From positions 31,486,293 through 31,550,292 of the forward strand of contig NC_084469.1 in the NCBI RefSeq assembly GCF_027409185.1: a stretch of DNA of 64,000 nucleotides, written 5' to 3'. Below the pieces are notes generated by a model. It was not told where the DNA came from, ran no database searches, and saw only the letters and a list, made by a program, of their open reading frames with translations. Within the stretch, counting starts at the first letter, position 1; every line of letters begins with the position of its first letter. Made by a program: the position numbers and the translations under genes. Origin of the DNA: Cynocephalus volans. Lineage: Eukaryota; Chordata; Mammalia; Dermoptera; Cynocephalidae. Below, in pieces: positions 49,874 through 63,178 of this stretch.

Positions 49874-50447
49874 AGAAAAAAAGTAACAAGTAATAAAGTT
49901 AATAAAAACAAAGGAACCAGAAGACAAGATCTTGACTATATCCCCCCCTCTACCATACATAAGACTGTTTCTATGCAAGATAAAGAAAAATGATGGTAAA
50001 ATTGATGACTTGGGCCTGGCATGGAGTTTTTCTGAAAACTAAGTAATAACTTTGTACAACAGATTTATAACCATAATCAGCATAGGTGCTACTGAGCACT
50101 GTGTGAATACAGCAATATGCATTTAGAATCTTCAAAGTAATGAAGAAGGTGAAAATGAAGGAAGAAGAGGATTCAGTGGAAAAGTTGAGTTGCAAGGTTA
50201 AAGGTTAAGAATGTATGAATTAAATACAATTGGCAAAATAAGGTTCTTCTAATAGCAAGTCTACAAGAAACTTTCTCCAGTGAATTGCAGAAAACTATTG
50301 ATGAGAATGGAAATATTGGAAAGTAAATTTATAATCTTGACAAAAATGGACTTTTTAAAAAAATGGAATGCCATCTTATACTTTTATTTCATGAGACAAG
50401 AAAAAGTACCAGGCTAACACTGCCTTTATATAGAAAAATTGAGGGAG

Positions 50448-50600
50448 GGGCCGAGCCCATGGCGCACTCGGGAGAGTGCAGCGCTGGGAGCGCGGCAACG
50501 CTCCCGCCGCGGGTTCGGATCCTATATGGGAATGGCCAGTGCACTCACTGGCTGAGTGCCGGTCACGAAAAAGACCAAAAAAAAAAAAAAAAAAAAAGAA
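50448..50600 (+). mobile_element. CYN SINE, shortened dimer
   Basis: Close to the subfamily consensus. Perfect 16-bp duplications AGAAAAATTGAGGGAG lie at 50432-50447 and 50601-50616, suggesting a fairly recent insertion. Confidence 0.94.
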
Positions 50601-51019
50601 AGAAAAATTGAGGGAGATGTTAAACTAAAGCCTTTGTTGGTGTATTATGAAAACCCCACCATGCTTAAGAAAATGTTGGAAGAGTACATTGCCTTGTTAT
50701 CTTGAGATTCAAACAGGAGGGATTCCATTACTAAATGAGGAGCTATGTTACTGTGAAAATAATTTACATAGGAGGTAAACAAGGCTCTTTTCTGGATAAG
50801 GGCGAGAGAAGGATTGTGATATGAGTGGAGGGTGGTAGTTTATAAAACCTTCAAGTGGGAATACATGTGGACATTTACATATTATATTCCAAGAATCCCC
50901 ATAAGCCACCATAAACCACTTTAGAATAAGATAGGGAAAAACAATAGTCCAACAAGTCATCAAACCAAAAAATATTCAAACAACATCTTTATCACATCAT
51001 ATTCCCTACTCAAAAACCT

Positions 51020-51132
51020 TTCTATATGGTGGTGATGGTTGCTCAACAATGTGAATTTACTTAATGCCACTGAACTGTACACTTCAATATGGCTTAAATT
51101 GTAAATTTTACGTTATGTATATTTTACTACAA
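51020..51132 (+). mobile_element. L1 3' end fragment
   Basis: Shares TGCCACTGAACTGTACACTT and the following A/T-rich end with the L1 at 53150-54745. Confidence 0.75.
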
Positions 51133-51217
51133 AAAAACCTTTCTGATCCTTTATTCTCTCATAGTATATAACCAAATTCCTCAGACAGACCCTCCCTCCA
51201 AAATCTAGCTACATCTC

Positions 51218-51244
51218 CCCATAATGGCCAGCCCCCCAAAACCC
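51218..51244 (+). mobile_element. Minimal 27-bp retro-insertion, probably a CYN tail
   Basis: Perfect 18-bp duplications AAAATCTAGCTACATCTC at 51200-51217 and 51245-51262 enclose just 27 bp (CCCATAATGGCCAGCC then C/A-rich). GGCCAGCC is the usual 3' end of the SINE monomer, so this is likely an extreme 5' truncation. Confidence 0.8.
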
Positions 51245-51907
51245 AAAATCTAGCTACATCTCAATCTTTCTCATCTTCTACTTCCCTGAATTACTGACAT
51301 CCTGAATACATTCTGAGTTTATAAATTCCACTCACCCCTTCCCTTCAGACTCTACTCCTTCAGGCTTTGGTGACTTTCCTTTTTCATTCCTAGTTTTCTC
51401 CTTCCTCTCAGAACACCATGTCTCAGTGTTCTGATGCCTCACTTTCCTCTCCATGTCCTCCAAACATAGCCTTCCAAGAAGATTCTGCCATTTGCTCTCT
51501 TCTATTTGTTCAACAATCTTCCTCTAGGTACTTGCATATACCAAAGTCTTCAAATTCTACTTTCTACAGAAGATGACTTCTAAATTTACCTCTATGAGCT
51601 TCAGAACCCATTTCCCAACAGTGGATGTCTTACCAGAACTTCAACCTAAGCTCATCTTATTTCAGTTATTTCCCTTCAGTCACTCAACCATGAAACCTGG
51701 TGATCATCACCTACAGCTCCCTTTCTCACCCCTGATATACAACTAGCCTAGCCTATGATGCCCCTACTTTCAGTGTCTGCCCCAACAATCCAACCCACAA
51801 ACTGCCACTAGATTAATCTTCTTAGACATAGTTTTGGTCATTAACAGTACTCACGGTCCTCTATGATCTGGCTTCAAAATAAACCTTTCCATCTTTATCT
51901 CTTACGA

Positions 51908-51982
51908 TACGAGGGCACTTGAAAAAGTTCATGGAAAAAAGGAATTGAAATATAATATGAATCTTTCCAAAGACCTCTCATA
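51908..51982. mobile_element. Palindromic MITE, copy 5
   Basis: TACGAGGGCACTTGAAAAAG TTCATGG with core GGAATTGAAATATAATATGA. Part of the right inverted repeat is missing before GACCTCTCATA. Confidence 0.75.
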
Positions 51983-53149
51983 CCTCCTCCCCACTCCTGA
52001 ACACACAGTAGTGTTCATGCTAACAACCACTGAACTACTCCCTAAACCATCTCTTACCCTTTTACTCATGTTAATCCCCTATCCTAAAAGAGTTATGTAC
52101 TTCAATCTAGCCTTTATAACCTTTGGTTGTTGAAAGCCTACCAAATCTTAAAGTCCCAGCTCAAATGTCAGATCATCCTAAAATAACTTCCCAGGTCAGG
52201 GATGTAAATTAACCTTCTGTGATCCCTGGCACTTTAAATTTATATTACAGAATTTACCACATTCTGGCTAAATAAATCAATTTGTTTGTCAACTACACTG
52301 TAAGATGCTCAAATAGAGTCAATTACTTGGAGGGCACGAGGGATGCAAAAACATACCTGACTGCTATAACACATGAACCTTAGGTATAAACTCTATACTT
52401 TTAAATAAGAATCATGCTAAATACATATTTCATACAGCATTTTTGACTTTTAGATGAATATTTATTAAGTAACTATCATTATAGTTTGCCAAAATGATGC
52501 TTAAATTTAGGTTATTCAACTGGATGCACAATCACATTTGACTATAATGTAAAGAGTTTGGTGCTTGACACTATTGATTAGGAACAATCAGATCAATTAT
52601 TTTGGGTTTTATGACTCAACTTTAACAGGAACTGTTTCCTACGTACTTTATTTTTAATCTCATTCTTTCCCAATCCTGGGCAAAACAGACTATAAATTTG
52701 GACTCTAACTGGTCTCTGAAGCAAAGTGTTTTTAGACATGGGCACTCAAGTTTCCTACTGCAGCTACACCACTGAGCCCTAGGTAATCCAGCACTCCCAT
52801 GCCTCCAGTCACCCCTAGCTAATAACACATACCCAAAACATTATTCTTCCTAGTACATCCTAATTGACATGGCTCTATTTTCTGACTTCGGTTAACTTGA
52901 TTATCCATGCTCTAGTTCAGTGGTTTTAAAACTTCAAGCAACTATTTCTTTGTCTGGGTAGCAGTTACATGGTATCTGTTTTATAATAATAACTCTTTAA
53001 ACTATATGTGTTTTATGCTGTGTGTACCACAAATACTCATGCTATTCTGTATTTATGAATTTATAAGAGTAAAAAAAGACAAATGCTGAAAATAGACTGA
53101 AAGGTTGGGGGGAAAGACTTTAAACATCTAAATCTTTTCTTCAAACATA

Positions 53150-54745
53150 CAAAAAAAAATCCACCCAAAGCAATCTACAAATTCAATGCAATCTCCATCA
53201 AAATCCCAACAACATTCTTTTTCAAAAATAGAAAAACCCATCCTAAAATTTGTATGAATCTCAAGGGACCCCAAATAGCCAAAATATTCTTGGGGGAGGA
53301 GAGGGAGAACAAAGTTGAATAACTCACAAGTCCTAATTTTAAATCTTACCACATAGCAGCAATAATCAAAATAGCATGGTACTGGCATAAAGACAGATAC
53401 ATAGATCAATAGAACAGAATAAGAACCCAGAAATAAAACCCTTGCATGTATGGTCAATTGATTTTTGACAAGGGAGACCAGACCATTCAATGGGAAAAGG
53501 ACAGTCTTTCAATAAATGATATGGGGAAACTGGATATACCCAAGCCAAAGAATGAAGTTGAACTATTACCTTAAGCCATATGCAAAACTTAATTCAAAAT
53601 GGATCAAAGACCTAAACATAAGAGCTAAAACTATAAAACTCTGAGGAAAAGAGGAAAGAAATCTTTATGACACTGGATTTGGCAAGTTTCTTGGATATGG
53701 CACCAAAAGCACAGGCAACAACAACAACAAAAATAGATAAAATGGACTTCATCAAAATTGAAAACTTTTGTGTATCAAAGGCAACCCACAGAATGTAAAA
53801 AGTATTTGCAAATCACATATATGATACAGGATTAATATCAAGAATATATAAAGAACTCACACAACTCAACAACAAAAAAGCAAAAGCACTCAATTCAAAA
53901 ATAAACTTGAATAGACATTTCTCCAAAGACGATACACAGATGGCCAAAAACCACGTGGAAAGGTGGCTCAACATCACTAATCATCAGGGAAATGAAAACT
54001 AAAACCACAATGAGAGATCACTTCACACCCATTAGGAGGTTGTGAGATACCACTTCACACCCTTAGGAAGGGATAGGGGGATAACAAGTGTTATCAGGAT
54101 GTAGAGAAATTAGAATCCTTGCCCATTGCTGGTGGGGATGTAAAATGGTACAGGCATTGTGGAAGGCAGTATGACTCAAAAAATTAAACAGAATTGCCCT
54201 GTGAATCAGCAATTCCACTTCTGGTTATGTATCCATAATAATTAAAAACAAGGAATCAAACAGGTATCTGTATATCTATGTTTATTATTTAGAACAGCCA
54301 AAACATGGAAACAACCCAGTGTCCATCAACAGATAAATGGATAAACAAAATGCAGTATACACATACAATAGGGTATTATTCATCTTTAAAAAGGAATGAA
54401 CTTGTGACATTCTACCACATGATGAACCTTGAACACATTATGCTAAGTCAGACACAAAAGGACAAATATTATATCATTCTACTTACATGAATGAAGTACC
54501 TAGAGTAGTTAAATTCATAGAGACAGAAAATAGGCGTTGCCAAGGGTTTGGGAAATGCGGGGTACAGGGGGATGGAGAGTTACTGTTTAATGGGCAGAGT
54601 TTCAATTTAGGATCATGAACAAGTTCTGGAAATGGAATAGTGGTGATGGTTACACAACAATGCGAATGTATTTATTGCCACTGAACTGTACACTTAATAA
54701 TGGTTAAAATAGTAAATTTTACATTACATATATATTACCACAACC
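53150..54745 (+). mobile_element. Old L1, ORF2 3' part and 3'UTR
   Basis: Continuous but mutated match to the ORF2 C-terminal half (AAATTCAATGCAATCTCCAT, ACATAGATCAATAGAACAGA, CAAAATGGATCAAAGACCTA), then a 3'UTR with TGCCACTGAACTGTACACTT. Many stops; no function. Confidence 0.88.
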
Positions 54746-55940
54746 CCTGCCCCCCCAATAAAAGTCCAACATACAAACGTGGAGCACATCAAATGGAAGC
54801 CAAGCCATCTTCTGAACCTCCTTGCCTAGCAGATCCTAAAGTGCAGATTGACCATATCACTGCTCTTAATCACCCTCAAGCCTTTGATGTGGCCCACACC
54901 CAAAGAAGGCACCATTAATAACTAATCATGAACTTGAAATTCTTCGCAATACAGTATTCAGCAGCCACACATCAGCCAAAGACATGATGAGATATTTGCC
55001 ATCTTTGCCTTAATTAAAGTGACCTTTGAGGAAAAAACCTGACCTTCCTTCTCCACCTTCTGCAAGAACCCTTTCTCCTTCGCTTTCTATAGAGCTTCTC
55101 CTAGATCAAAGACCCATTCTAGTCCATGTGCAGTGCAAGTAAGCTAATACCCTCATTCTCACTGTTAAAGACACAGATAACAGAAATAACTCCAAATGGA
55201 TCAACAAAATAGACTTCTTAGGTTTATGAAAAATATCAAATCCCACCAAGTTGCAAGCCTTCACCTGACAGAATGGGAACTCAAAGCCTATAATGGCTAA
55301 TCTAGTTCTCCCACCTGAGAATCAGAACTAGAACCAGCACATGAAGGTAAGCTATTCTTGCTTTATTTAAAAACGAGCAAACAAAACTAGAAATACTTTC
55401 CACGAATTAATTTTTTAAGTAAATACATAAGCTGCAATTATGTTCTCCAAAATACTGACATATTAGGTATTTTGCAAAAGCACTTCAGTGCCTTATGCAT
55501 ATCAAAAAGTTCTTCACTGTGTTGAGTGGTTTAATGGGCATAATAAATATCAAACGAATTAACAAATAAATATTTTGGCTGACAACAGTTACGGTAAAGT
55601 CTAAGCTTTAGGTCCACTGTCTTCACCCAAACTACGAGAGAGGGGAAGGTGATATTACAAAATAAAAGGATGCTGTCATGCTTGCTTTGTTTCCTGTTTC
55701 ATTCTTCCACATCAATGCCAATCCTCCTCCCACAGAACATTTACCTTCCTGAGATACCATGAATCCATGAGACAACCCAGAAATTATTTATATATTTATT
55801 TAAATTTCTGAAGGAAACCCAAGGACATGGCAAATTGAAATTTAACTAGAACTTTTTCAAAAAAAAAAAAAAGTCTAGATGAGAAAGTATGTGACTGCTA
55901 CTTGATGAGCTCCTGCGCTACACTGAAAATGACAAGGAAG

Positions 55941-56040
55941 CCTAGTCAGTGAGCCCAGGTGGTTAGATCATGTTATTAAAACACCAGGATCAAGGGTTCA
56001 GATCCCTGGACCAGCCAGCTGCCAAAAAAAAAAAAAAAAA
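55941..56040 (+). mobile_element. CYN SINE monomer, diverged head
   Basis: The head is altered (CAGTGAGCCCAGGTGGTTAG), but the B box GGGTTCAGATCCC and the end CCAGCCAGCTGCC plus A tail are clear. Confidence 0.85.
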
Positions 56041-57313
56041 TGAAGACAACAATGAGTGTAGCAGAGTGTAAAACGTTTACATGACCAATTAGAGTAACAT
56101 ACACATGATTACAGAATAGGTAAACAAATGCATATATAAAAGGTTGGAGGAGCCAAGTGACAGACCTCAGCCACACCCCCAGTCCTCTACAACTAGGTCA
56201 ACAAAGGAGCCGACCATCCCCACCTCTGTCCCCCAAACCCCCTCTCCCATCTCCCTCCCATTGCTCTGCAAAAACATCTTAGCATGTAAAAAAATATTAA
56301 TGATAAATTTTTTAAAATTAATAAGATAAAACTGGGAGTTGGTCCCATGTAAACAACTTTTATTTTATTTTATTACAACTTTTAAAAAAATAATAAAATA
56401 AAAATGTTGGAGGAAAAAAATACACCAAAACCATAAGTAATTGTGTTCAGGTGAAATGAGACTGAGCTTCATCTTTTTCTGCTACTAATCAACTTCTTAG
56501 AGATATTATTTCTATAATTTAAAGACTTTAATACATTAAAAATGCAAGACATTTTTATGGTTATGGGTTTCAATGACCACTGAAAACGGGACCGTCTCAA
56601 AATAATATTGATCTACCTTTTGTAACCAATCCATAAACCAATTTCTCTATTCCCAATGCTGTGTATTCTATTGCCATTTAGTCTTTTTTAAAGGTATTTT
56701 TTTTAACACTTACAGTATGTTGCTACTTATAAATAGCCCAAAATGTCAGCAAAGTTCTCTTAGACTAAAATTAAGTAAGTTAATTTTTCCCCCCAAAATA
56801 CTAAACTATCACCAATAGATGTTCCTAGTGGAATTATCCCTGGTGACATTCTATTACTAATTAGGAGAAAGCTTAACTGTCATACCCCTTGAGTGGAAAG
56901 ATTACACAGAGCAATGAGTTACATGCTTATGTGTCTACAAAGCTTTACACATTATAAAGTACTTTCATGTTATTGTCTAATAATTTGACACCTTCTATAG
57001 TATAAGACCAAGAGGTCATATCTGGGGGCAGCAACGATCCAAAATCTAAATCATCATGACAGAAATTCAGCACACACCAAAGTCCAATTGCTTCTAAAGC
57101 AACTGTTGTCAAGTTTGTTCCAGAACTTCTGCATGCACCACCCCCCTCCAAATTCAAAACTATCTTCAAATTTTTCATAGTTTTATCTGGTTTTAGGAAT
57201 GAGAAACGTCAACTGTTAAAGAAAAAGAAGAAAACATAGAAAAGCCTAATTAATTGGATGAGTAAAAAAAATAAAATTTCCATGTCAAAATAGCCATTAA
57301 AAACTTAAAGGCA

Positions 57314-57479
57314 GGACCGGCCCATGGCTCACTCGGGAGAGTGTGGTGCTGATAACACCAAGGCCAAAGGTTCAGATCCCATATAGGGATGGCTGGTTAG
57401 CTCAATGGGTGAGTGCGGTGCTGACAACACCAAGTCAAGGGTTAAGATACCCTTACCAGTCATCTTTAAAAAAAAAAAA
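57314..57479 (+). mobile_element. CYN SINE, full dimer
   Basis: Complete dimer; the second unit reads GATACCCTTACCAGTCATCT. AACTTAAAGGCA/AATTTAAAGGCA flank it. Confidence 0.92.
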
Positions 57480-59476
57480 AATTTAAAGGCAAATAACTGC
57501 TCTTACAATATACACACACAAATTCAAACTGTCAAGAAGGTTCAACTTTCTTGGGAGTTTTAAAAATATATTTATTTTCTTTCTACCTAGCAGAATCCAA
57601 TATTGTTTAAAATTCCAGATAGATTAAGAACATAGTAAAAAATGGCATTTTAATACAATGTTAGTAGAAATATAAATTAGCAAAACCTCTCTAGAAGTGA
57701 TCTTTATTAAGAACCTCAGAAAAGTGTCTATCTTCTTTGACTCAACAATACCACTCCCAAAAACTAAGAGAAATAATCAACAATTATGTATAAATACTTT
57801 TTCATAGGGAGAAATTCACAGAAGCATTAGCTATAATTTAAATAATTCATAAACACAATTTAATAACAACCTAAAAAGTTAAAACGTGGGGAATATTATA
57901 GTGCCAGCATATGAAAGAATGCTATTTGTCTACTCAAAATACTTTGAAAGAGTATTTAATGACATAAGAAAATATTTACAACTTCTTTAAAAGATAAAAT
58001 ATTGTCTAACTCCTAAAAAACACACATATTTTTTAAAAAAATAAATAACTTTAGCCTAATGCTCTAATCTGTCTTTCAATTCAAGGTGCCAATGTGTGTT
58101 TATCTCCTTTCTCTCCTAAGGACTTAACAAATTTTCTAAATAAACTTTAAAATAATTTTAATTAAAAATATATTTTTAAAAGACCAGGTAAATTGCCCAT
58201 GGTTCTGAAAGATGAAAACGGATGGAAGAACGTGACCTGAGTAAGCAGAGTGGAGGGAGTAGAAGAGCAGAATACTCACAGAGGGGCTGTGGTGAAGAAG
58301 GAACGCTAATCTTCTGGGCAGAACCCCAGAGAGGCGCCAGTTCAGTGACCGTCGTACGAGGAAGGTCAGTAGTGAGAAGTGGGACTGAAAACATCTGTCA
58401 TAGCAAGAAGTCAACAGAGAATGTCTAAAGTTGAAACACCAAAAAATAAACACTATAAGCATATTATTTAGAAGCATGGAGTTAAGCCCCCAGCAGACCT
58501 GAACCAAAAAGGTTTTTAAAAGCAGCTGCCCCTGGGGAATGGGGGTCTTCATTATTAAGCCTCTTGAATTACTGGTATGTGCTTATTTGGTTTAAGTATA
58601 TATGTAATGTTGATTCTTAAGTTTTTATTCTTTTTTATTTTACACTTTGTTCATTTTCCTTTAATATATAACCCTTAATTTTACTTCCTTCCCACTAAAT
58701 CAGAGGCAGTCATGAAACAGATGTAGTAGGACATAACCAGCATTTTTTTTTCCTAACGGAAAAGAAAAATAAAATAGGAGTATTGATGATTAAGCTTTCA
58801 TTTCAGTTATAAATGTTTGTTTACATATGTGTACTGGGGTAGTATGTAAAATATCTTCCTTATTGTGTTTATTCTCAACCCAGCAGCAGGAGGTGATACT
58901 GTAAAAATGTGAATTCAGATCATGTCCCTATACTCCAATGGCTTCCCAGTCTCACTCAGAGTAATGGTCTGTGTGGTGGCTTGAAAGTCCTTCAGAATTA
59001 ACCTGCATCTCTCTTCAATGTTCTTCTATCTCTGGGCTTTAGTTAACTTCTCTCTGTCATCTTCCTACAATGTTCAAGTCTGTCTCCACTTCAGGGTCTT
59101 TATGCTTGCTGTGCACCCTTCTGCATAATTCACTCCTTCACCTAACTCAATTTTTTGGTCAAATGTCACCCTATTTTAAATTATTACCCCCCACACCCTT
59201 ACATACTCCCTATTTTATCCCCTTTCTCCCTGTTTTATTTTCCACATAGCTCTACAACTTTCTATTAATTATCTCCCTACCCCGACCAGAATGCAAGCTC
59301 TAAAAGGGCGTGAATTTTTATTTGTTTACTGATGTAGCCCCAGGACCACTTATAGTCTCTGGCAGTAAACATGTGTTGAATTAATAGATTCACTTAAAAT
59401 ATATATCATCTTAGGAAGAAGCCACATTACTCGCAATCATGCACAACAGTTTGGAACCCTTAATTCTGATAATTTT

Positions 59477-59644
59477 TTTTTTAAAGATGACCAGTAAGGG
59501 GATCTTAACCCTTGACTTGGTGGTGTCAGCACAAGGCTTTCCCAAGTGAGCTAACGTAACTGGACATCCCTATATAGAGATCCAAACCTGTGGCCTTGGT
59601 GTTATCAGCACCACACTCTCCCAAGTAAGCCACTGGCCAGCCCA
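59477..59644 (-). mobile_element. CYN SINE, full dimer
   Basis: Antisense dimer with a poly-T start. AATTCTGATAATTT flanks it at about 59462 and 59645. Confidence 0.92.
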
Positions 59645-59896
59645 AATTCTGATAATTTTAATTGATGAGGATAAGCTACAATTTAGACTCTGGAATGTAA
59701 ATTCCAGCTATTCACAATACTGAGTAAGTTGCTGGCATACCCTGAATGTGTAAGACTACTGAAATAATCTTTCTTAACATCAACAGTAACAGAAACAATG
59801 TCTGTATCTAAGCCATCATTTTAAGAAAAGAAAGAAAAATATCTTGGGAGAACCTGTTTGCTAAACAGCTAAGATATTTTAAAATGCAAAAGTCTT

Positions 59897-60064
59897 GGGC
59901 CGACCCCATGGCGCACTCGGGAGAGTGCAGCACTGGGAGCGCAGCAGTGCTCCTGCCGCGGGTTCGGATCCTATATAAGAATGGCCGGTGTGCTCACTGG
60001 CTGAGCGCGGTACGGCCGGTCACAAAAAGACAAAAAATAATAATAATAATAATAATAAATAAAT
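59897..60064 (+). mobile_element. CYN SINE, intermediate-length dimer
   Basis: GC-rich head. The second unit reads GAGCGCGGTACGGCCGGTCAC, a different deletion from the other shortened copies. The tail is (AAT)n. AAAATGCAAAA-TCTT flanks it at 59881-59896 and 60065-60080 with one mismatch. Confidence 0.92.
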
Positions 60065-60404
60065 AAAATGCAAAATTCTTATACCTATAAAGTCTCACTC
60101 TCAGTAACCACAACTTGAACACATTCACAATTTTCACTATTTCCTTCAACCCTGAATGAAGATCAGGGGGCACACTGTTGTCACATTCACTTCTTCAGAA
60201 TAAACAAAGAGTAAACTGGCATTCAAGAGAAATTCACACAGCAGGTCTTTCATTTTTATTTTAGAGCATCTGTCAGTCATGATTTCAGTGAATTTTTTTA
60301 GTCTACATTATAACTCACTGAGTGGAAAAAACTTCCAGAGAATTCCCATGGTTAACAGGGAAAAAGTCACTGAACACTTCTTCATATACAAAAGCACATA
60401 TGGA

Positions 60405-60503
60405 GGGCTGGCTAGTTAGCTCAGTTGGTTAGAGTGCAGTGTTAAAAAACCAGGGCCAAGCGTTCCGATTCCCATACCTGCCAGCTGCCTGGAAAAAAAA
60501 AAA
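60405..60503 (+). mobile_element. CYN SINE monomer
   Basis: GGGCTGGCTAGTTAGCTCAG start, an end near CCTGCCAGCTGCC and an A tail. ACAAAAGCACATATGG and ACAAAAGTACACGTGG are degraded flanking duplications. Confidence 0.87.
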
Positions 60504-61049
60504 AGAGCAAAACAAAAGTACACGTGGCAAAAACAGTTTTCTACTGTGTCCAAAAGATGTTTATCCAACTGCAAAAAGAAATATCTTTAAGTCTGTAAAT
60601 GAATAATGGCTTTTCCATATTCATGCCATTTATAAACACATCTAAGAGCATTATTTGAAAAAACCATTTTACTAATCACTTGTTTTATGTTCTTGGAGGA
60701 TAAATTTTGATATAAGCTGCTGTGCACAACTGGTTTTAACCCATCTTTTCAGAAACAATGTGGTTTTCCTTTTTTTTTAACCACAAGAAGTAAAGGGTTT
60801 TTTCAAAAAAGGGAAATAAATGAGACAGGTTAAAAGGGCAGCTAAGACATAAATAAATAAAATTGAATAAAGTACTGAAGCCACTGGCAAAATGAAAACC
60901 ACACTACATACTAGGAAGTAGTAAACCTGATAACGATGAAAACAAATTTATGAAATAAAAGATAATCCCAAGAAAATTACATTGAGCACAGCAGGAAAAA
61001 AAAAATACAAAAAAAGTGTTTAGAAAAATAATAAAACGAAGATGAACAG

Positions 61050-62200
61050 TCATAAAACCGATGTTTCTTGAAAGAAGAAAAATAAAATTGAAAGCATATT
61101 AAAATATATGTAAGAAAATATTTCTGAATCTGCAATTTGAAGTGGCTTACCATGTAACAGGAAAATGTAATAGAGAATCACACCAAGAGAGAGAGATATC
61201 CTGATGAAGTTACTGAACTTCAAAGATAAAGAAAGAATTCTACCAAAACCCAGGCAGAAGTAGGTCACCTATAAAGGGAAAAAACAGTCAGGCTGGCCCC
61301 AGACTTCTCTAGAGTAACCAACCCTAGATGTCAAAAGAAATGGAATAATGTCTATTGGGTATTAAGGGAAAGGGAGCTGTAGCTCAAAAATTCTGTAACC
61401 AGCCAAATTATCATTTCACTTGTGAAAGCCACTAACAGACATTTTCTAACATAAGAACTATGAGAACAGAGAATTCAAATAACCACTCTTAAAAAATCTA
61501 TTTCATAAAGATAATAGATATATTAAAAATACAGCTTTATAATAACCACAGAACTACAAACTACCATACTTCATCTATTCTAAGATGCACTTTTTCATAT
61601 TTTAGTATGTCTGAAATCAGCATGCATGTTACAAATGATGGTATGTCATAGTTTCTTGGACAGGATTTGACCATATTAGCAGTATACAAAATAATGAAGC
61701 ATACAACAATCAATGGCACCTTAGACATAATAAGAAACAGTATATAATAAACTCCAAAATAAGAAAGGAGGGAGAGGAAATAAAGAAAACCAACCATGTA
61801 GTTTAAAAGAAAAAGAAAAGTAAACAGGCAACAACAAAAAATATAGACTAATATTATAGAAGCAAAACCAAATATACAGCATTAATGTAAATGATTAACA
61901 GCAAGTCAAATTGGATCCAAAGACTAACTTTGATCCAACTACACGGTGTCTACATGAGACAAACCTAAAATAGAGATTTTGAGAAGTTAAAAGGTTAGAC
62001 AAAAGTATACCAGGCAGGTATAAACACCCTTTTAAGACCAATTGAATTCAAAGTGAAAGAACACTAAAGGAGACAAAAAGAGGGTCATTTTTAACAATGA
62101 TCAAGATTACAATGTGTAAAGATATAATGTTTATAAAACTATATACACCAAAATCTTTATAATATATAGTTGGAGCAAAAACCTGAAAGAAATGCAAGAA
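61050..62200 (+). mobile_element. Probable old L1/HAL1 fragments
   Basis: Patches resemble L1-class internal sequence (AATTCTGTAACCAGCCAAAT, GGTGTCTACATGAGACAAAC). Continuity across the whole span is not shown. Confidence 0.45.
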
Positions 62201-62229
62201 AAACCTTTGGGTAGAAATACGAATAACAG

Positions 62230-62400
62230 GGGCTGACCCGTGGCTCACTTGGAAGAATGTGGTGCTGATTAATGCCAAGGCCATGGGTTCAGATCCCTAC
62301 ATAAGGATGGCTGGTTAGCTCACTTGGGAGAGCATGGTGCTGACAACACCAAGTCAAGGGTTAAGATCCCCTTACCGGTCATCTTTAAAAAAATAAAATA
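62230..62400 (+). mobile_element. CYN SINE, full dimer
   Basis: Complete dimer beginning GGGCTGACCCGTGGCTCACT. AATAACAG flanks it at 62222-62229 and 62401-62408. Confidence 0.92.
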
Positions 62401-63090
62401 AATAACAGAAGGCAATCACCATTTCAATACTGAAAGATCAAAAGACAAAATGATAAAATGGCTGAATATATGATGGCATGAGATCAAGTCTCTGCAGAAC
62501 AGTTACAAAAACTAATCATCTACTTAGGTCATTAACACCTCCAAATTCAAGGAAGTAGAAACAGTCTAGACCAAAATCTGACAATGACACAATTAAACTA
62601 CTCCCCTCAATGCAGTAAACTTGGCAATTGATGTAAAATCTCTCTTTAAGTTACTCTGTTCAAAGATGAAAATCAGAACCAAAACAAGTTATCTAGAAAA
62701 TAACAATTGTAAAATCCACCCATACAAAAATCTTTGGTACACAAAGTTGTACTCAGAGGAACATCCACAGCCCAAATACTCTGAAGTGATCGAGAATTAA
62801 AATTAAATATATTAAGCATTCAACTCAAGATTGAAAAATAAAATAATAAATTTTTTTTAAAAAGAATCAGAATAAAGGAATTCTTTAAATACTTAAGTTA
62901 TTCAATTAGAGAACAGAAGCCGTAGAATTAATTCTAAAACCTAGGAGCAGCATTCTGATGGAAGGGAGGAAAAAACAGATAAACTGCTAGCTGTACTAAA
63001 AAACAATTATATAAAATTAGGGTCTGAAAAAGGAGTAAGATGATACAGAAGAAACCAATATAAGTATGCAGTAAGTTTCCAATAAATCTT

Positions 63091-63178
63091 TTTTTTTTCT
63101 GGCAGGAAGAGGGATCTGAACCCTTGACCTCGGTGTTATCAGTACCAGGCTCTAACCAAGAGAGCTATCCAGACAGCC
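63091..63178 (-). mobile_element. CYN SINE monomer
   Basis: Antisense copy (GGGATCTGAACCCTTGACCT ... CTAACCAAGAGAGCT) behind a poly-T. TTCCAATAAATCTT/TTCCAGTAAATCTT flank it (63077, 63179). Confidence 0.9.
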
